From an uncultured Bacteroides sp. (GTDB taxonomy: Bacteria > Bacteroidota > Bacteroidia > Bacteroidales > Bacteroidaceae), in NCBI GenBank assembly GCA_900555635.1, contig USLU01000001.1:62001-126000 (forward strand): a stretch of DNA of 64,000 nucleotides, in the 5' to 3' direction. Below the pieces are notes generated by a model that saw nothing but the letters and a program-made list of their open reading frames with translations, was not told where the DNA came from and searched no databases. Position numbers and translations under genes: made by a program. This document shows positions 26,901 to 36,249 of the stretch, in pieces (within the stretch, counting starts at the first letter, position 1; the number at the start of each line of letters is the position of its first letter).

Positions 26901-27130
26901 AGGATGCTTCCTACTGTCGTATGAAGAATCTAACGATTGGATGGAATCTTCCGACATCATGGATTAGAAATGTCTTTCTGTCTAAAGCTACGGTCTATAT
27001 AAGTGGTGAGAATTTATTCGAATTTACTAATATTAAAGGTCCATATGATCCTGAAGCTGCTCGCGGAAACGGTTCAATGCTTTATCCTTTCCAACGTACG
27101 TATTCATTTGGTGTAAATCTAACATTCTAA
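23912..27130 (+). CDS. SusC-type TonB-dependent outer-membrane transporter 1
   Basis: A 1072-residue SusC-family transporter that imports oligosaccharides across the outer membrane using TonB energy. The order is signal peptide (about 1-32), CarboxypepD_reg-like domain (about 50-125; VKGIVTDNFGPVPGANVLVKG), TonB box/plug region starting EEVVVVGYGSQKK, plug hallmark LNIRGTTSINGGSPLVLVDG, and a 22-strand barrel ending in a C-terminal aromatic strand (TYSFGVNLTF). It pairs with SusD1, which starts 12 bases after its stop. It follows the GH105 fusion gene by 85 bases, probably in the same operon. Confidence 0.96.
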   Translation: MKKKASIDFSKRMLFCALCTLSSAGVVASPMSGGSLSDADVVQIVAQNGKTVKGIVTDNFGPVPGANVLVKGTTNGVITDIDGKFTLANVPESGVLQISFIGYITQEIKVAGQTDFTIRMSEDAKALEEVVVVGYGSQKKVNLTGSIGQVDSKVLESRPITSPSSALQGTIPNLQITNTSGEPGQTASLNIRGTTSINGGSPLVLVDGVEMSLDLVNPNDIANVTVLKDAAASAIYGVRAAYGVVLVTTKSAGKDMKTMISYSGNVSFSKPTVLPEMLDKSSEYAEFINTANIGGNRAVRFTEDWINGMKAYEADPANNPAYAIVNGSMRYYGNTDWIDLMLKKLTPSHRHNVNISGGNEKTKFYSSVGYYKQDGMYKYGTDSFKQLNTRLNVENQTTSWMKLGAKFLYNYSAKDAPHKYKDDTWHAMCFSAPTRMPFQWQGDPDYPQYDQFIGKYFQDQNPISLLDQGGRKETKVHDIWATASADFTFTEHWRARVDFTYNLNYKRISDQRKSVDMIKDNFTATQGDTADDSYSWDNYNKDYYSFNAYTEYERTFAEKHYLKGMLGFNQELTKYHNFWGSRKGMLLQNLPSLSLGTGAQEVGEDGYEWALRGGFFRLNYIYNDRYLLEVNGRYDGTSRFPSNNRFVFLPSFSAAWRISEEPFMKATRSWLDNLKLRASYGVLGNQLLTADTWTGNTKYYPYIPFMSSGVAINWLFNDNTQSTVINPAGLVSDALTWEKASTVNVGVDVTLFNQRFDASFDYYQRTTSDMLVKVSYPEVLGATAPPANDAELRTRGWELSLGWKDKIGKDINYSIGLILSDSQAEITKYRNDNNSLSTYYVGQKIGEIWGYETEGIFQTEEDLKNHPSQSKINSGKWEIGDIMYKNLDGNNEISNGKNTLDDHGDLKIIGNTTPRYQYGINGSISYKDVYLSFFFQGVGKRDFWPSAQNFWPAATTYFNVQKWHVDESWSEDNRDAYFARPRAYVTKNQQKQTRFLQDASYCRMKNLTIGWNLPTSWIRNVFLSKATVYISGENLFEFTNIKGPYDPEAARGNGSMLYPFQRTYSFGVNLTF

Positions 27131-27142
27131 AATCGAACAATA

Positions 27143-28990
27143 ATGAAAAAACATATATATTATATTGCGACGTTGGCAGTTGTTTCTGTATTGGGAACTT
27201 CGTGCAATGATTCTTTTCTTGACCGAACTCCGACTCATGACCTGAATGATAAGAGTTTTTGGAATACAGCCAACGATTTGGAAGTATATTGTAATGGAAT
27301 TTACAATGAAGCTTCGAATGGAGACTATGACATTATGGTGGGCTTTGGTTCAAGAGGTACTTCTTCTACTGCTTCGGCTGCATGGGGCAGTAGCTACAAG
27401 GCTATGCTTTGGAGAGATGTTCAAAGTGATAATTTAGCATCGAAAGTGACTTCTCAAGCAAGTATGGCTGAAGTGGCTGCCGGACTGGAAGTAGTACCTA
27501 ACTCCGGTGGTGGTTGGGTGTGGAATTTGCTTCGCCGTATCAATGTGTTTCTGGCTAATTATGGTGCTGTAAAGGAACCTCAGTCTGTAAAAGATAAATA
27601 TGCAGGTGAAGCCTATTTCTTCCGTGCATGGTTTTATTTGGATAAAGTGCAGCGCTTTGGGGATGTGCCTTGGATAGACAAACCCTTGACAACAGAATCA
27701 GAAGAGGTATATGGTCCTCGTGATCCACGTGCTACTGTGATGACTCATGTGTTGGAAGATATAGACAAAGCTTGTACCTATTTACCGGAATCGTGGGGTG
27801 GAACTCAGATGTGTCGGGTTACGAAAGGTGCGGCTTATGCCTTGAAATCACGTATTTGCTTGTATGAGGGGACCTATCGTAAATATCATGGTTTGAGTAA
27901 TGATTACAATGAATGGCTGACAGAAGCTGTAAAGGCAGCAGAAGAATGTATGAAGCTGGGTTACAGCATTTATAATACAAATCATCCCGAGAGTGACTAT
28001 GCTTCTTTGTTCAATAGTGAAGATTTGGAGGGGAATTCGGAAGTAATTCTTTACCAGAAATATGTTTCCGGTATACAACATCACCGTTTAAGCGGCTATA
28101 TTGTTTCTAATGAACAATGGGGTGCTACAAAGGATTTTGTAGATGATTTCCTTTGCCTCGAAGATAATGGTACTGGTGGTAAGAGAGCTGTACCTAGAGA
28201 AGTTGCGATGGAACGTGGAACTTATAGTGAGGAAACCTATGAGGATGTACTGACAAATCGAGATCCACGTTTGACTCAGGTGATATTGGATCCTAAGCAG
28301 GCTCATAGTATTCTTTACAATAAAGATAAATATGAGTTCCCTCGTATTGCTGGTATGACTAACATGGAATCTTGTTCAGGATATCATGTAATCAAATATT
28401 ATAATAAAGAAAATGATGCTAAGGGTAGCGGTAGTGGAAACGAAACGACAGATGCTCCTATAATGCGTTATGCCGAGGTGTTGCTAAATTTGGCTGAGGC
28501 TAAAGCAGAATTGGGTACATTGACTCAGGATGATGTAGATAAAACTATTAATTTATTACGTAAACGTGCTGGAATGCCGGACTTGATTTTAAATCAGATT
28601 ATAGCAGATCCTAAATATGCTAATCTTGATCCTAAATTGGCTGAAGTTCGCCGTGAACGTCGTGTTGAACTCTGTTTTGAAAATACTCGTTATCAGGATT
28701 TGATGCGTTGGAAAGAAGGATCAAAGTTGTCTCAAAGAGTTCTAGGTATGCGTTTTGAACCCTCTTACTTCGATGCTCCTCACTTTAATCCATCAGAAGG
28801 ACATGTCAACCGTGAGTTAGTCCATTTGTATGTAGATCCTAAAACAGGACACAGTTATTTGGATGTATATAAAGGAACAGATTACGAAACTCGTACTTTT
28901 GATGAGAAAAAGCATTATTTGCGTCCGATACCGAAAAATGTAAGAGGCTTGAATCCTGCAATTACACAAAACCCGCATTGGGATGATTGA
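27143..28990 (+). CDS. SusD-type glycan-binding lipoprotein 1
   Basis: A 615-residue SusD/RagB-family surface lipoprotein. The lipobox Cys is residue 21 (VLGTSC), followed by NDSFLDRTPTHD, the usual SusD start. RAWFYLDKVQRFGDVPWID and ERRVELCFENTRYQDLMRW are the TPR-helix and C-terminal family signatures. It caps the SusC1 barrel from outside and hands oligosaccharides to it. SusC1 lies 12 bases upstream. After it the strand shows a repeat element and a new promoter, so operon 1 probably ends here. Confidence 0.95.
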   Translation: MKKHIYYIATLAVVSVLGTSCNDSFLDRTPTHDLNDKSFWNTANDLEVYCNGIYNEASNGDYDIMVGFGSRGTSSTASAAWGSSYKAMLWRDVQSDNLASKVTSQASMAEVAAGLEVVPNSGGGWVWNLLRRINVFLANYGAVKEPQSVKDKYAGEAYFFRAWFYLDKVQRFGDVPWIDKPLTTESEEVYGPRDPRATVMTHVLEDIDKACTYLPESWGGTQMCRVTKGAAYALKSRICLYEGTYRKYHGLSNDYNEWLTEAVKAAEECMKLGYSIYNTNHPESDYASLFNSEDLEGNSEVILYQKYVSGIQHHRLSGYIVSNEQWGATKDFVDDFLCLEDNGTGGKRAVPREVAMERGTYSEETYEDVLTNRDPRLTQVILDPKQAHSILYNKDKYEFPRIAGMTNMESCSGYHVIKYYNKENDAKGSGSGNETTDAPIMRYAEVLLNLAEAKAELGTLTQDDVDKTINLLRKRAGMPDLILNQIIADPKYANLDPKLAEVRRERRVELCFENTRYQDLMRWKEGSKLSQRVLGMRFEPSYFDAPHFNPSEGHVNRELVHLYVDPKTGHSYLDVYKGTDYETRTFDEKKHYLRPIPKNVRGLNPAITQNPHWDD

Positions 28991-29047
28991 TAGTTTGGTA
29001 TACGATATGAATTGATCATAGTATCTAACTAATTTAAATCTCTTAAA

Positions 29048-29143
29048 GAGGCTGTCTCAGAATTAAGATAAACCTATCATGCTGCTATGTAGAGTGTACA
29101 ACAGAGCGAAATGATGGCAGAATCTATTTTGAGACAGTTTCTG
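29048..29143. mobile_element. Possible MITE / IS-end remnant with GAGGCTGTCTCA terminus
   Basis: A 96-base segment begins GAGGCTGTCTCAGAAT and ends with an inverted, imperfect copy (TTTTGAGACAGTTTCTG). From memory, GAGGCTGTCTCA-type ends are common for Bacteroides insertion sequences. There is no coding capacity. It might alternatively serve as a long-loop terminator for operon 1. Confidence 0.45.
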
Positions 29144-29200
29144 TTTATCGAAAATATGTTGGATTGGGAGTTTTATATCATTGTATAATAATTAAAACAG

Positions 29201-29232
29201 GTTGATAATTGAATGTAAAAAATATATATTTG
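29201..29232 (+). promoter_or_regulatory. Promoter of the PUL sulfatase
   Basis: GTTG (29201-29204), a 20-base spacer and TATATTTG (29225-29232; exact TAnnTTTG) make a good Bacteroides promoter. The start codon is 38 bases further on. Confidence 0.6.
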
Positions 29233-29269
29233 CATTAATATATTATGACCTTGAAAGAGAAATAAACTT

Positions 29270-30811
29270 ATGAATAAACATTTTTATTGCACTACTTCAT
29301 TGCTTACAGTTGCCGGAACATTAGTGGCATATCAGCAATTGCTGGCTCAACAACCGCATATCGTTCTTATTATTTCAGACCAACATCGGGGGGATGCAAT
29401 AAATTGCATGGGGAATGCCTCTGTAATAACGCCCAATATGGATGATTTGGCTGCAGATGGCACCTTGTTTATGAATGGATATTCCTCAACACCGAGTAGC
29501 ACTCCTGCACGTTCTGGATTACTCACGGGACTTTCTCCGTGGCATCATGGCATGCTGGGGTATGGAAGGGTAGGAAGTCACTATTGCTATGAAATGCCTC
29601 AAATGTTGCGTGACTTGAATTATTATACATTCGGTATTGGGAAAATGCATTGGTTTCCGCAGAAGTCACTGCATGGTTTCCACGGTACTTTGGTGGATGA
29701 AAGCGGTAGAGTAGAGAGCGAAGATTTTATAAGTGATTATCGTTTATGGTTCCAAATGCATGCGCCAGGATTGAACCCGGATTCAACCGGTATCGGCTGG
29801 AATGCACACCGTGGTGGAGTTTATAAGCTACCTGAAGAACTGCATCCTACAGCTTGGACTGGAAAGATGGCTTGTGAAATGATTAGAAACTACGATCGGG
29901 GAAGCGAACAACCTTTATTCCTGAAAGTATCCTTTGCTCGTCCGCATAGTCCATATGATCCACCACAGCGTTTGATGGAGTTTTATAAGGACAAAGATGT
30001 ACCTGCTCCATACATTGGTGAGTGGTGTAAAGAGAAGGAGTATGCTGTGCCTCGTGAGGTTGAATTGGTAGCAAAGGATGCTGCATTCGGAAACTTTGGT
30101 GAGGAGTATGCAAAAGAATCCCGTCGTTACTATTATGCCAATGTAACTTTTATTGATGAAGAAATAGGTAAAGTAATACAAGCTTTGAAAGAGCAAGGCA
30201 TGTATGATAACGCATTGATTTGTTATATTTCTGATCATGGAGATATGCTGGGTGACCATTACCATTGGCGTAAAACCTATCCTTACGAAGGATCAGTACA
30301 TATCCCTTATATTGTGAAATGGCCTTCGAAATGTCATTTTGATAAGGGAGCTAAAATTGAAGCTCCTGTGGAATTGCGTGATTTGCTGCCTACTTTCATA
30401 GATCTTGCCGGAGGTACGATTCCTGCGGATATGGATGGGAAGTCGCTAACTGCTCTTATGAAAGGCGATATAGGGAAATGGCGTAAATATATTGATTTGG
30501 AATATTCTACTTGCTATAGTCCTGATAATTATTGGTGTGCGTTGACGGATGGAAAAATCAAATACATATGGCGTTTTCACACGGGAGAGGAAGAATTATT
30601 CGATTTGTTGGAGGATCCTTGTGAACTGAAAAATGTGGTAAAAGAGAAGAGGTATCATTCACGACTTTTGCACTTGCGTGAGGCAATGGTTAGCCATTTG
30701 TCTGAGAGAGGGGAAGAATTTGTAAAAGATGGTAAGCTCCAAATATTGAAACATACTGTGCTTTACAGTCCTCTTTTTCCTGATGAGAACCCGGTGGATA
30801 CTGGCATTTAA
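29270..30811 (+). CDS. S1-family sulfatase, serine type (PUL sulfatase)
   Basis: A 513-residue secreted sulfatase with a signal peptide (about 1-26). IVLIISDQHRGD carries the first metal ligand. The formylglycine motif is STPAR with Ser77 as the modified residue, followed by SGLLTGLSPWHHG. KMHWFP, SDHGDMLGDH and WRKTYPYEGSVHIPY are the later active-site blocks. It would take sulfate from oligosaccharides released by the PUL lyases. The presence of SDQHRG and a GxLTGLSPW block distinguishes it clearly from the sulfatase at 4882; they are not recent duplicates. It has its own promoter between the two SusCD operons. Like the other, it needs a maturase encoded elsewhere. Confidence 0.93.
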   Translation: MNKHFYCTTSLLTVAGTLVAYQQLLAQQPHIVLIISDQHRGDAINCMGNASVITPNMDDLAADGTLFMNGYSSTPSSTPARSGLLTGLSPWHHGMLGYGRVGSHYCYEMPQMLRDLNYYTFGIGKMHWFPQKSLHGFHGTLVDESGRVESEDFISDYRLWFQMHAPGLNPDSTGIGWNAHRGGVYKLPEELHPTAWTGKMACEMIRNYDRGSEQPLFLKVSFARPHSPYDPPQRLMEFYKDKDVPAPYIGEWCKEKEYAVPREVELVAKDAAFGNFGEEYAKESRRYYYANVTFIDEEIGKVIQALKEQGMYDNALICYISDHGDMLGDHYHWRKTYPYEGSVHIPYIVKWPSKCHFDKGAKIEAPVELRDLLPTFIDLAGGTIPADMDGKSLTALMKGDIGKWRKYIDLEYSTCYSPDNYWCALTDGKIKYIWRFHTGEEELFDLLEDPCELKNVVKEKRYHSRLLHLREAMVSHLSERGEEFVKDGKLQILKHTVLYSPLFPDENPVDTGI

Positions 30812-30844
30812 TGCTTTTATATTTTTTTTATATGTGGAATACTC

Positions 30845-30965
30845 GTTGATTTACAATTAGTTAAATTGAGTTATTGAAATTGAGTAAAAGAAAAAGCTAA
30901 AACAGTAAAATACGATATTTTAATACTAGCATCTTTGCATCGTTAAATTTAATTTAAACATTATG
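30845..30965 (+). promoter_or_regulatory. PUL promoter module, copy B
   Basis: This is the second copy of the module described before the GH105 fusion gene: 84 bases ending at the SusC2 ATG, gapless at about 85% identity. It has the same upstream GTTGATTTA box at the same distance and CATCTTTG 26 bases before the start. The identity is highest at both ends (23/24 and 20/21) and lowest around the spacer. Confidence 0.75.
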
Positions 30966-33900
30966 AAAGATGCAAAAATGCTAATTAGAAGTTGGAATAG
31001 ACATCAATGTTTGATGCTGTTCCTTTGCTTATTCTTTTTGTCTGCAGGAATGTCTCAAACGGTATATGCCGCTTCGGACGTTGCAATGAGTGTTGACCAG
31101 CAAATGCAGATTACGGGTGTTGTAAAAGATGCCACAGGTGAACCTATGATTGGAGTTACAGTAATGGTAAAAGGTACTGCTACCGGTGCTATTACAGACA
31201 TTGACGGTAACTACAGTGTTTCTGTACCCGGAAGCAAGAGTGTGCTAGCATTCTCTTTTATAGGATATACTACGAAAGAAGTGACTGTGGGCAATCAGAA
31301 AACAATCAATGTAACTTTGACCGAAGACTCCAAAATGATTGATGAAGTAGTCGTTATCGGTTTCCAATCTCAGAAGAAAGGAAATTTGACGGCCTCTGTA
31401 GCTTCTGTCGGAGCAGAAGTCTTGGAAGACCGTCCGGTTGCCAATATCGGACAAGCTCTGCAAGGCATGGTTCCGGGTTTGAACGTTAGTATTGCCGGTG
31501 GTGACCCTAACAAAGTGCCTTCGTTGAATATCCGTGGTGCTACGACTTTCCGTCAGAGAGGTACGTCTAATGACGATAAGAATAAATTTGACGTGGTTTC
31601 CGGTTCGCCTTTGATTTTGCTGGATGGCGTGGAAATTACTTCAGAAGATTTGAACCAGTTGAACCCAAACGATATTGATAATATGTCGTTCCTGAAAGAT
31701 GCTTCTGCTGCCGCTATTTACGGAACAAGAGCTACTTTCGGTGTGATATTGGTTACTACCAAAGGTGGTACTTACAAGCAGAAAGCGAAGATTGACTACT
31801 CTTACAATCTGGCTTTCGACCAACCCTACGAATTGCCCGACATCCTGGATTCCTACCATATATATAAGGCGGGAGTGGACAAAAACATCTGGACAGGTAC
31901 CATTGCCGAAGCCTCTCAGCACGACAAGGACATGATGGAGCACATGCAGGCCTATATTCAGGATCCTGTCAATAACAAGCCTTACTTTATGGAAGGTAAT
32001 GCCATCCAATGGGTGGGCAATACCAATCCTTACAAGGAATTAGTGAAGGATTGGACTCCTACACAGAAGCATAATCTTTCTATCAGTGGCGGTGGCGATA
32101 GAATCAGCTATTATATCTCTATGGGCATGCAAGATCAGAAGGGTATGTATAAAATCAAAACTGACGAGTTGAAAAGATACAATGCGATGTTGAGTATTAA
32201 TGCTAAAGTAACAGATTGGTTTACGGTAGCTGCCAAAGCTTCATATAATGTATTTGATTATGATGCTCCGACTCAACAAACCGATGGCTCGAATATGTGG
32301 AATTATGCTAAGAATACCTATCCGGAACTTTGGATATACCAGCCTTTGTTGACGGGAGCAGATGATCCTTTGCCAAATCATGTAACAGAAAATCCGGCAA
32401 GTTATTTGTATGCAGGTGGACGTAATGTAACTTCCAGACGCAAGACGATTCTTTCTATCAGTCCAGAGTTTACAATCTTGCCTAAAATACTGAAGATAAA
32501 GGCTGATTTATCTTTTACTCCAACTACTTATCAACAAGAAAAGACTCATCCGAAGCAATCGCGTGTAAATAATTCATGGACTGCACTTGAGAATCGCTGG
32601 GCAGTAGATAATGACGGTTATGTTCAACGTACTACTACAGATAGATATGCTATTAATGTCTATGCTGATTATAACCAGACTTTCGCAGAAAAACATAATG
32701 TTTCTGTATTGTTAGGTATCAACCAGGAAGAAGAAAAATATGCAGGTTCATCCATTTCATTGACTAAAATGCTCGACCCGTATATTTTAAATCCAACTTT
32801 GGTGGAGGATGTTACAGCCAATACTTCATCCAATTCTCATTATGAAGTTGCGCAACGTGCTTTGTTTGGTCGTATCATGTATAACTATATGAGTAAATAT
32901 CTGATTGAGGTGGATGCCCGTTATGACGGTAGTTCCAAGTTCCCGAAAGATTCTCGTTACCAAATCTTCCCTACTGTTTCATTGGGATGGAGAGTTTCGG
33001 AAGAAAAATTCATGAACTGGTCTAAGGAATGGATGGACAACTTTAAGATTAGAGCTTCTTGGGGACGTTTAGGTAGTCAACCGGGTTCTAATTATCCTTA
33101 TCAGTCTGTTTTCAGCACTTCAGAGGGATATTTCTTGTTTGATGGTACGCGTTACCCGACCGGTATCAATACACCTTCACTGACTAATCCTAATTTGACT
33201 TGGGAAAAGTCAACCACTAAAAACTTAGGTTTTGACTTTGCGTTCTTGCGGAACCGTTTGTCGTTCACAGCAGATATATTTGAAAGAAAGGTAACTGATA
33301 TCTTGATTCCGGGTGGAAAAGACTACCCTGCATTGATTGGTGATGATAATCTGCCTTTTGAAAATGCGGGCATTTTGAAGACTACCGGTTTTGAACTTCA
33401 GGCAAAATGGTCGGACAGACTGGCTAATGGATTTAGTTATAGTGTAGGTGTTGCGCTTTCTGACGACAAGGCTGAGGTAGTGAGCTATCCTTCTAATCCT
33501 ACCAACAAGATTGGTGACGGTGTTCTGTACAAAGGATATACTGTAGGTGATATCTGGGGATATGTAACCGGTGGTATTCTTCAGGAAGGTGACTTCGACG
33601 GTGTAGGCGCTAACGGAAAGCCGCTTTATCACGGACCTTATTTTAAGGGTGGACAAGCTTATCCGGGATATGTTTGGTATCAAGATTTGGATCACGACGG
33701 CGTTATCACTACCGGTTTGAATACCGTGGATGATCCGGGTGATAGAAAAATAATCGGTAATAACGCACCACGTTATCGTTACAATATTACTGCTAATTTC
33801 CAGTATAAAGGTTTTGATTTGGATTTAATGTTCCAAGGAGTAGGCAAGAGAGATTATTGGCTGTCGTCCTCAAGCTATTGGGGAGGAGGAGCTGGCTCAT

Positions 33901-34217
33901 GGGAAATGTATAATAATTCATGGACTCCCGAAAGAACAGACGCTAAATTCCCGATGTATGGCTATGGTCTTGGTAGTTATACTCAAACCGGTTATTTGCT
34001 TGATGCCTCTTATATTAAGTTGAAACAAGTGATTCTGGGATATACTTTCCCGAAAACGCTGATCAATAAAATCGGATTGCAGAAGTTGAGACTGAATCTA
34101 GCTGCTTACAACCTGTTTACAATTTCGGATATGCCAAAATATTTTGACGCAGACTATCTGTCTGACGCATACCCTCCGAAACGAACATTCAGTGTAGGTA
34201 TTCAAGTAGGTTTTTAA
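30963..34217 (+). CDS. SusC-type TonB-dependent outer-membrane transporter 2
   Basis: A 1084-residue SusC-family transporter. Signal peptide about 1-36 (ending VYAAS), CarboxypepD_reg-like domain (QITGVVKDATGEPMIGVTV), then EEVVVIGF-like plug entry (DEVVVIGFQSQKKGNLTAS), the LNIRGATTF plug motif and the beta-barrel ending TFSVGIQVGF. It differs throughout from SusC1, so the pair probably handles a different fragment of the same polymer rather than being a simple copy. Its first eight codons resemble those of the GH105 fusion gene because both are part of the duplicated promoter module. SusD2 follows after 21 bases. Confidence 0.96.
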   Translation: MKDAKMLIRSWNRHQCLMLFLCLFFLSAGMSQTVYAASDVAMSVDQQMQITGVVKDATGEPMIGVTVMVKGTATGAITDIDGNYSVSVPGSKSVLAFSFIGYTTKEVTVGNQKTINVTLTEDSKMIDEVVVIGFQSQKKGNLTASVASVGAEVLEDRPVANIGQALQGMVPGLNVSIAGGDPNKVPSLNIRGATTFRQRGTSNDDKNKFDVVSGSPLILLDGVEITSEDLNQLNPNDIDNMSFLKDASAAAIYGTRATFGVILVTTKGGTYKQKAKIDYSYNLAFDQPYELPDILDSYHIYKAGVDKNIWTGTIAEASQHDKDMMEHMQAYIQDPVNNKPYFMEGNAIQWVGNTNPYKELVKDWTPTQKHNLSISGGGDRISYYISMGMQDQKGMYKIKTDELKRYNAMLSINAKVTDWFTVAAKASYNVFDYDAPTQQTDGSNMWNYAKNTYPELWIYQPLLTGADDPLPNHVTENPASYLYAGGRNVTSRRKTILSISPEFTILPKILKIKADLSFTPTTYQQEKTHPKQSRVNNSWTALENRWAVDNDGYVQRTTTDRYAINVYADYNQTFAEKHNVSVLLGINQEEEKYAGSSISLTKMLDPYILNPTLVEDVTANTSSNSHYEVAQRALFGRIMYNYMSKYLIEVDARYDGSSKFPKDSRYQIFPTVSLGWRVSEEKFMNWSKEWMDNFKIRASWGRLGSQPGSNYPYQSVFSTSEGYFLFDGTRYPTGINTPSLTNPNLTWEKSTTKNLGFDFAFLRNRLSFTADIFERKVTDILIPGGKDYPALIGDDNLPFENAGILKTTGFELQAKWSDRLANGFSYSVGVALSDDKAEVVSYPSNPTNKIGDGVLYKGYTVGDIWGYVTGGILQEGDFDGVGANGKPLYHGPYFKGGQAYPGYVWYQDLDHDGVITTGLNTVDDPGDRKIIGNNAPRYRYNITANFQYKGFDLDLMFQGVGKRDYWLSSSSYWGGGAGSWEMYNNSWTPERTDAKFPMYGYGLGSYTQTGYLLDASYIKLKQVILGYTFPKTLINKIGLQKLRLNLAAYNLFTISDMPKYFDADYLSDAYPPKRTFSVGIQVGF

Positions 34218-34238
34218 TGTTTTAAATCAAAAGAGATT

Positions 34239-36227
34239 ATGAAAAAATATTCAATTATAGCTTTACTCGTGATCCTGGTGGCATCTTTGTCGTCTTGTAA
34301 CGATGATTTCATGCAACGAGATCCGATAGATAATATGGCAGACGGTACATTCTTTACAAAAGAAGCCGACTTGCAGCTGTATCTGGACGGAATTTACAGA
34401 TATTATGTATATGGGCATGGAATTGGTGGAACCAATAATACTTCGCATGATAAAGGTTTCTTGGCAGTTAAGGCCGGTAGCCAGATTATTTTTGGAGATG
34501 CATTCAGCGACAATACGGTTTATGCAGGCGGTATTGATGGTAAATTGGGCGGTACATACGATACACCCAATTCTGCCTCTAAGAATTTTGATGCTCCTTG
34601 GCAGTGGGAAAAGCTTCGTAAAGTAAACTATTTCCTGAATCATTATGCGGAAGTGGGTGATCCGGAAACCTTGAAAAAATACGCTGCACAGGCTTATTTC
34701 TTCAAAGCATGGGATTATTACATTAAGTTGGTAGCTTTGGGTGAAGTGCCCTGGCTGGACAAAGAACTGGATACAAGTTCACCGGAGCTTTACGGCTCTC
34801 GTATGCCACGTACGGAACTGGTTGAAAAAATCTTGGAATGTTTCGACTTTGCTATTCGGAATTTGGCAGACAATGATAACTCTTGTGGTTATATCAATCA
34901 AGACATGGCTTTATTCTTAAAAGCTCGCTTTTGTTTGTTTGAAGGAACTTTCCGCAAATATCATACGGAACTGAACCTGCAATCTACTGCCAATGGTTTA
35001 TTGGAAATGAGTCGTGATGCTGCTTGGCAGATTATTGAAAAGAATAGATATAAACTTTTTAAACACGCTACTGCCAAAGATTCTTATTGGCAATTATTCG
35101 TGCAAAAAGGATCTCCGGAAACAGAGGGCAATGAAGAAACTATTCTGGCACGTGTGTATGACGGTGTGAAATTGGGACATGACAATCCTCGCTATTGGGG
35201 CAAGAACAACCACACACGCTATTGTTTGGGTGCTACTGTAGCGATGCTTGAAGATTATTTGTGTGCAGACGGTCGTCCGGTTTATATCGGTGGCACTGAA
35301 GGCAATTATGAAAAAAATCCTTTGTTTAAAGGATATGATGGCATGTGGGAAGAATTGGATAACCGTGATCCTCGTTTGACGCAGACTGTTTGCAAACCGG
35401 GTGAATACGCTTCTATTTTTGATGCGGATGATAATACATATAGTCTTGAAGAATCAGGAGTCATTTATCCGATGATTACATACGATACCGGTGGCGGTTC
35501 TCCGATGAAACAGTATAATTCTACAGTGACTGGATACCGTTTCATCAAACACTGGATGCCCGACTATGCTGAATGGGAAGCCAACGCTAATGGAGTGCAG
35601 ACTGCACACATGTTCCGTTACGGAGAGTTGCTGCTGATTTATGCAGAAGCCAGAGCCGAATTGGGTGAAATCACTGATGATGATTTGGACCTCACTGTCA
35701 ATGCATTGAGAGAAAGAGCAGGATATGACTTTACAAAATATCCTAATGCTAAGTTGACTTTGTCCAATATTCCCAATGATCCCCGTTTGGATGCAATTTA
35801 TGCTCAAAAATTGGATTATTCTGTACGTCCGATCATTCGTGAAATCAGACGTGAGCGTCGTGTTGAGATGATGATGGAAGGCATGCGTTATGAAGACTTG
35901 ATGAGATGGAAAGCCGGTAAATTGTTTACCGTTCCTACAAGAGGTATGAAAATGACGCAGGAAAAGATTGAACTGTACAGCAAGAACCGTAATGATGAAA
36001 AGTACAAGGATTATCCGTTTAAAGTAACCGTTCCCATAGGTGAGGTAGGCAACAAAGTCATTGTGGATGATGAGGGATTCATTATTCCTTATCCTACATC
36101 TACTACTGTTATCAAGGGTGTTCAGCCTTGGGATGATAAACGTTACTATTATCCGATACCTTTGAATGAAATGCTTATGAATCCACTGCTGACACAGAAT
36201 CCGGGTTGGAAAGACATTAATAGATAA
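34239..36227 (+). CDS. SusD-type glycan-binding lipoprotein 2
   Basis: A 662-residue SusD-family lipoprotein with lipobox Cys20 (VASLSSC) followed by NDDFMQRDPIDN. AQAYFFKAWDYYIKLVALG and REIRRERRVEMMMEGMRYE are family signatures, and the C-terminus PLLTQNPGWKD is typical. It partners SusC2 (21 bases upstream). The gene for a probable glycan-binding lipoprotein follows 22 bases later, so SusC2, SusD2 and that gene form a tight operon. It is about 45 residues longer than SusD1. Confidence 0.95.
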   Translation: MKKYSIIALLVILVASLSSCNDDFMQRDPIDNMADGTFFTKEADLQLYLDGIYRYYVYGHGIGGTNNTSHDKGFLAVKAGSQIIFGDAFSDNTVYAGGIDGKLGGTYDTPNSASKNFDAPWQWEKLRKVNYFLNHYAEVGDPETLKKYAAQAYFFKAWDYYIKLVALGEVPWLDKELDTSSPELYGSRMPRTELVEKILECFDFAIRNLADNDNSCGYINQDMALFLKARFCLFEGTFRKYHTELNLQSTANGLLEMSRDAAWQIIEKNRYKLFKHATAKDSYWQLFVQKGSPETEGNEETILARVYDGVKLGHDNPRYWGKNNHTRYCLGATVAMLEDYLCADGRPVYIGGTEGNYEKNPLFKGYDGMWEELDNRDPRLTQTVCKPGEYASIFDADDNTYSLEESGVIYPMITYDTGGGSPMKQYNSTVTGYRFIKHWMPDYAEWEANANGVQTAHMFRYGELLLIYAEARAELGEITDDDLDLTVNALRERAGYDFTKYPNAKLTLSNIPNDPRLDAIYAQKLDYSVRPIIREIRRERRVEMMMEGMRYEDLMRWKAGKLFTVPTRGMKMTQEKIELYSKNRNDEKYKDYPFKVTVPIGEVGNKVIVDDEGFIIPYPTSTTVIKGVQPWDDKRYYYPIPLNEMLMNPLLTQNPGWKDINR

Positions 36228-36249
36228 CCGATAAATATAGCGTAAGATT

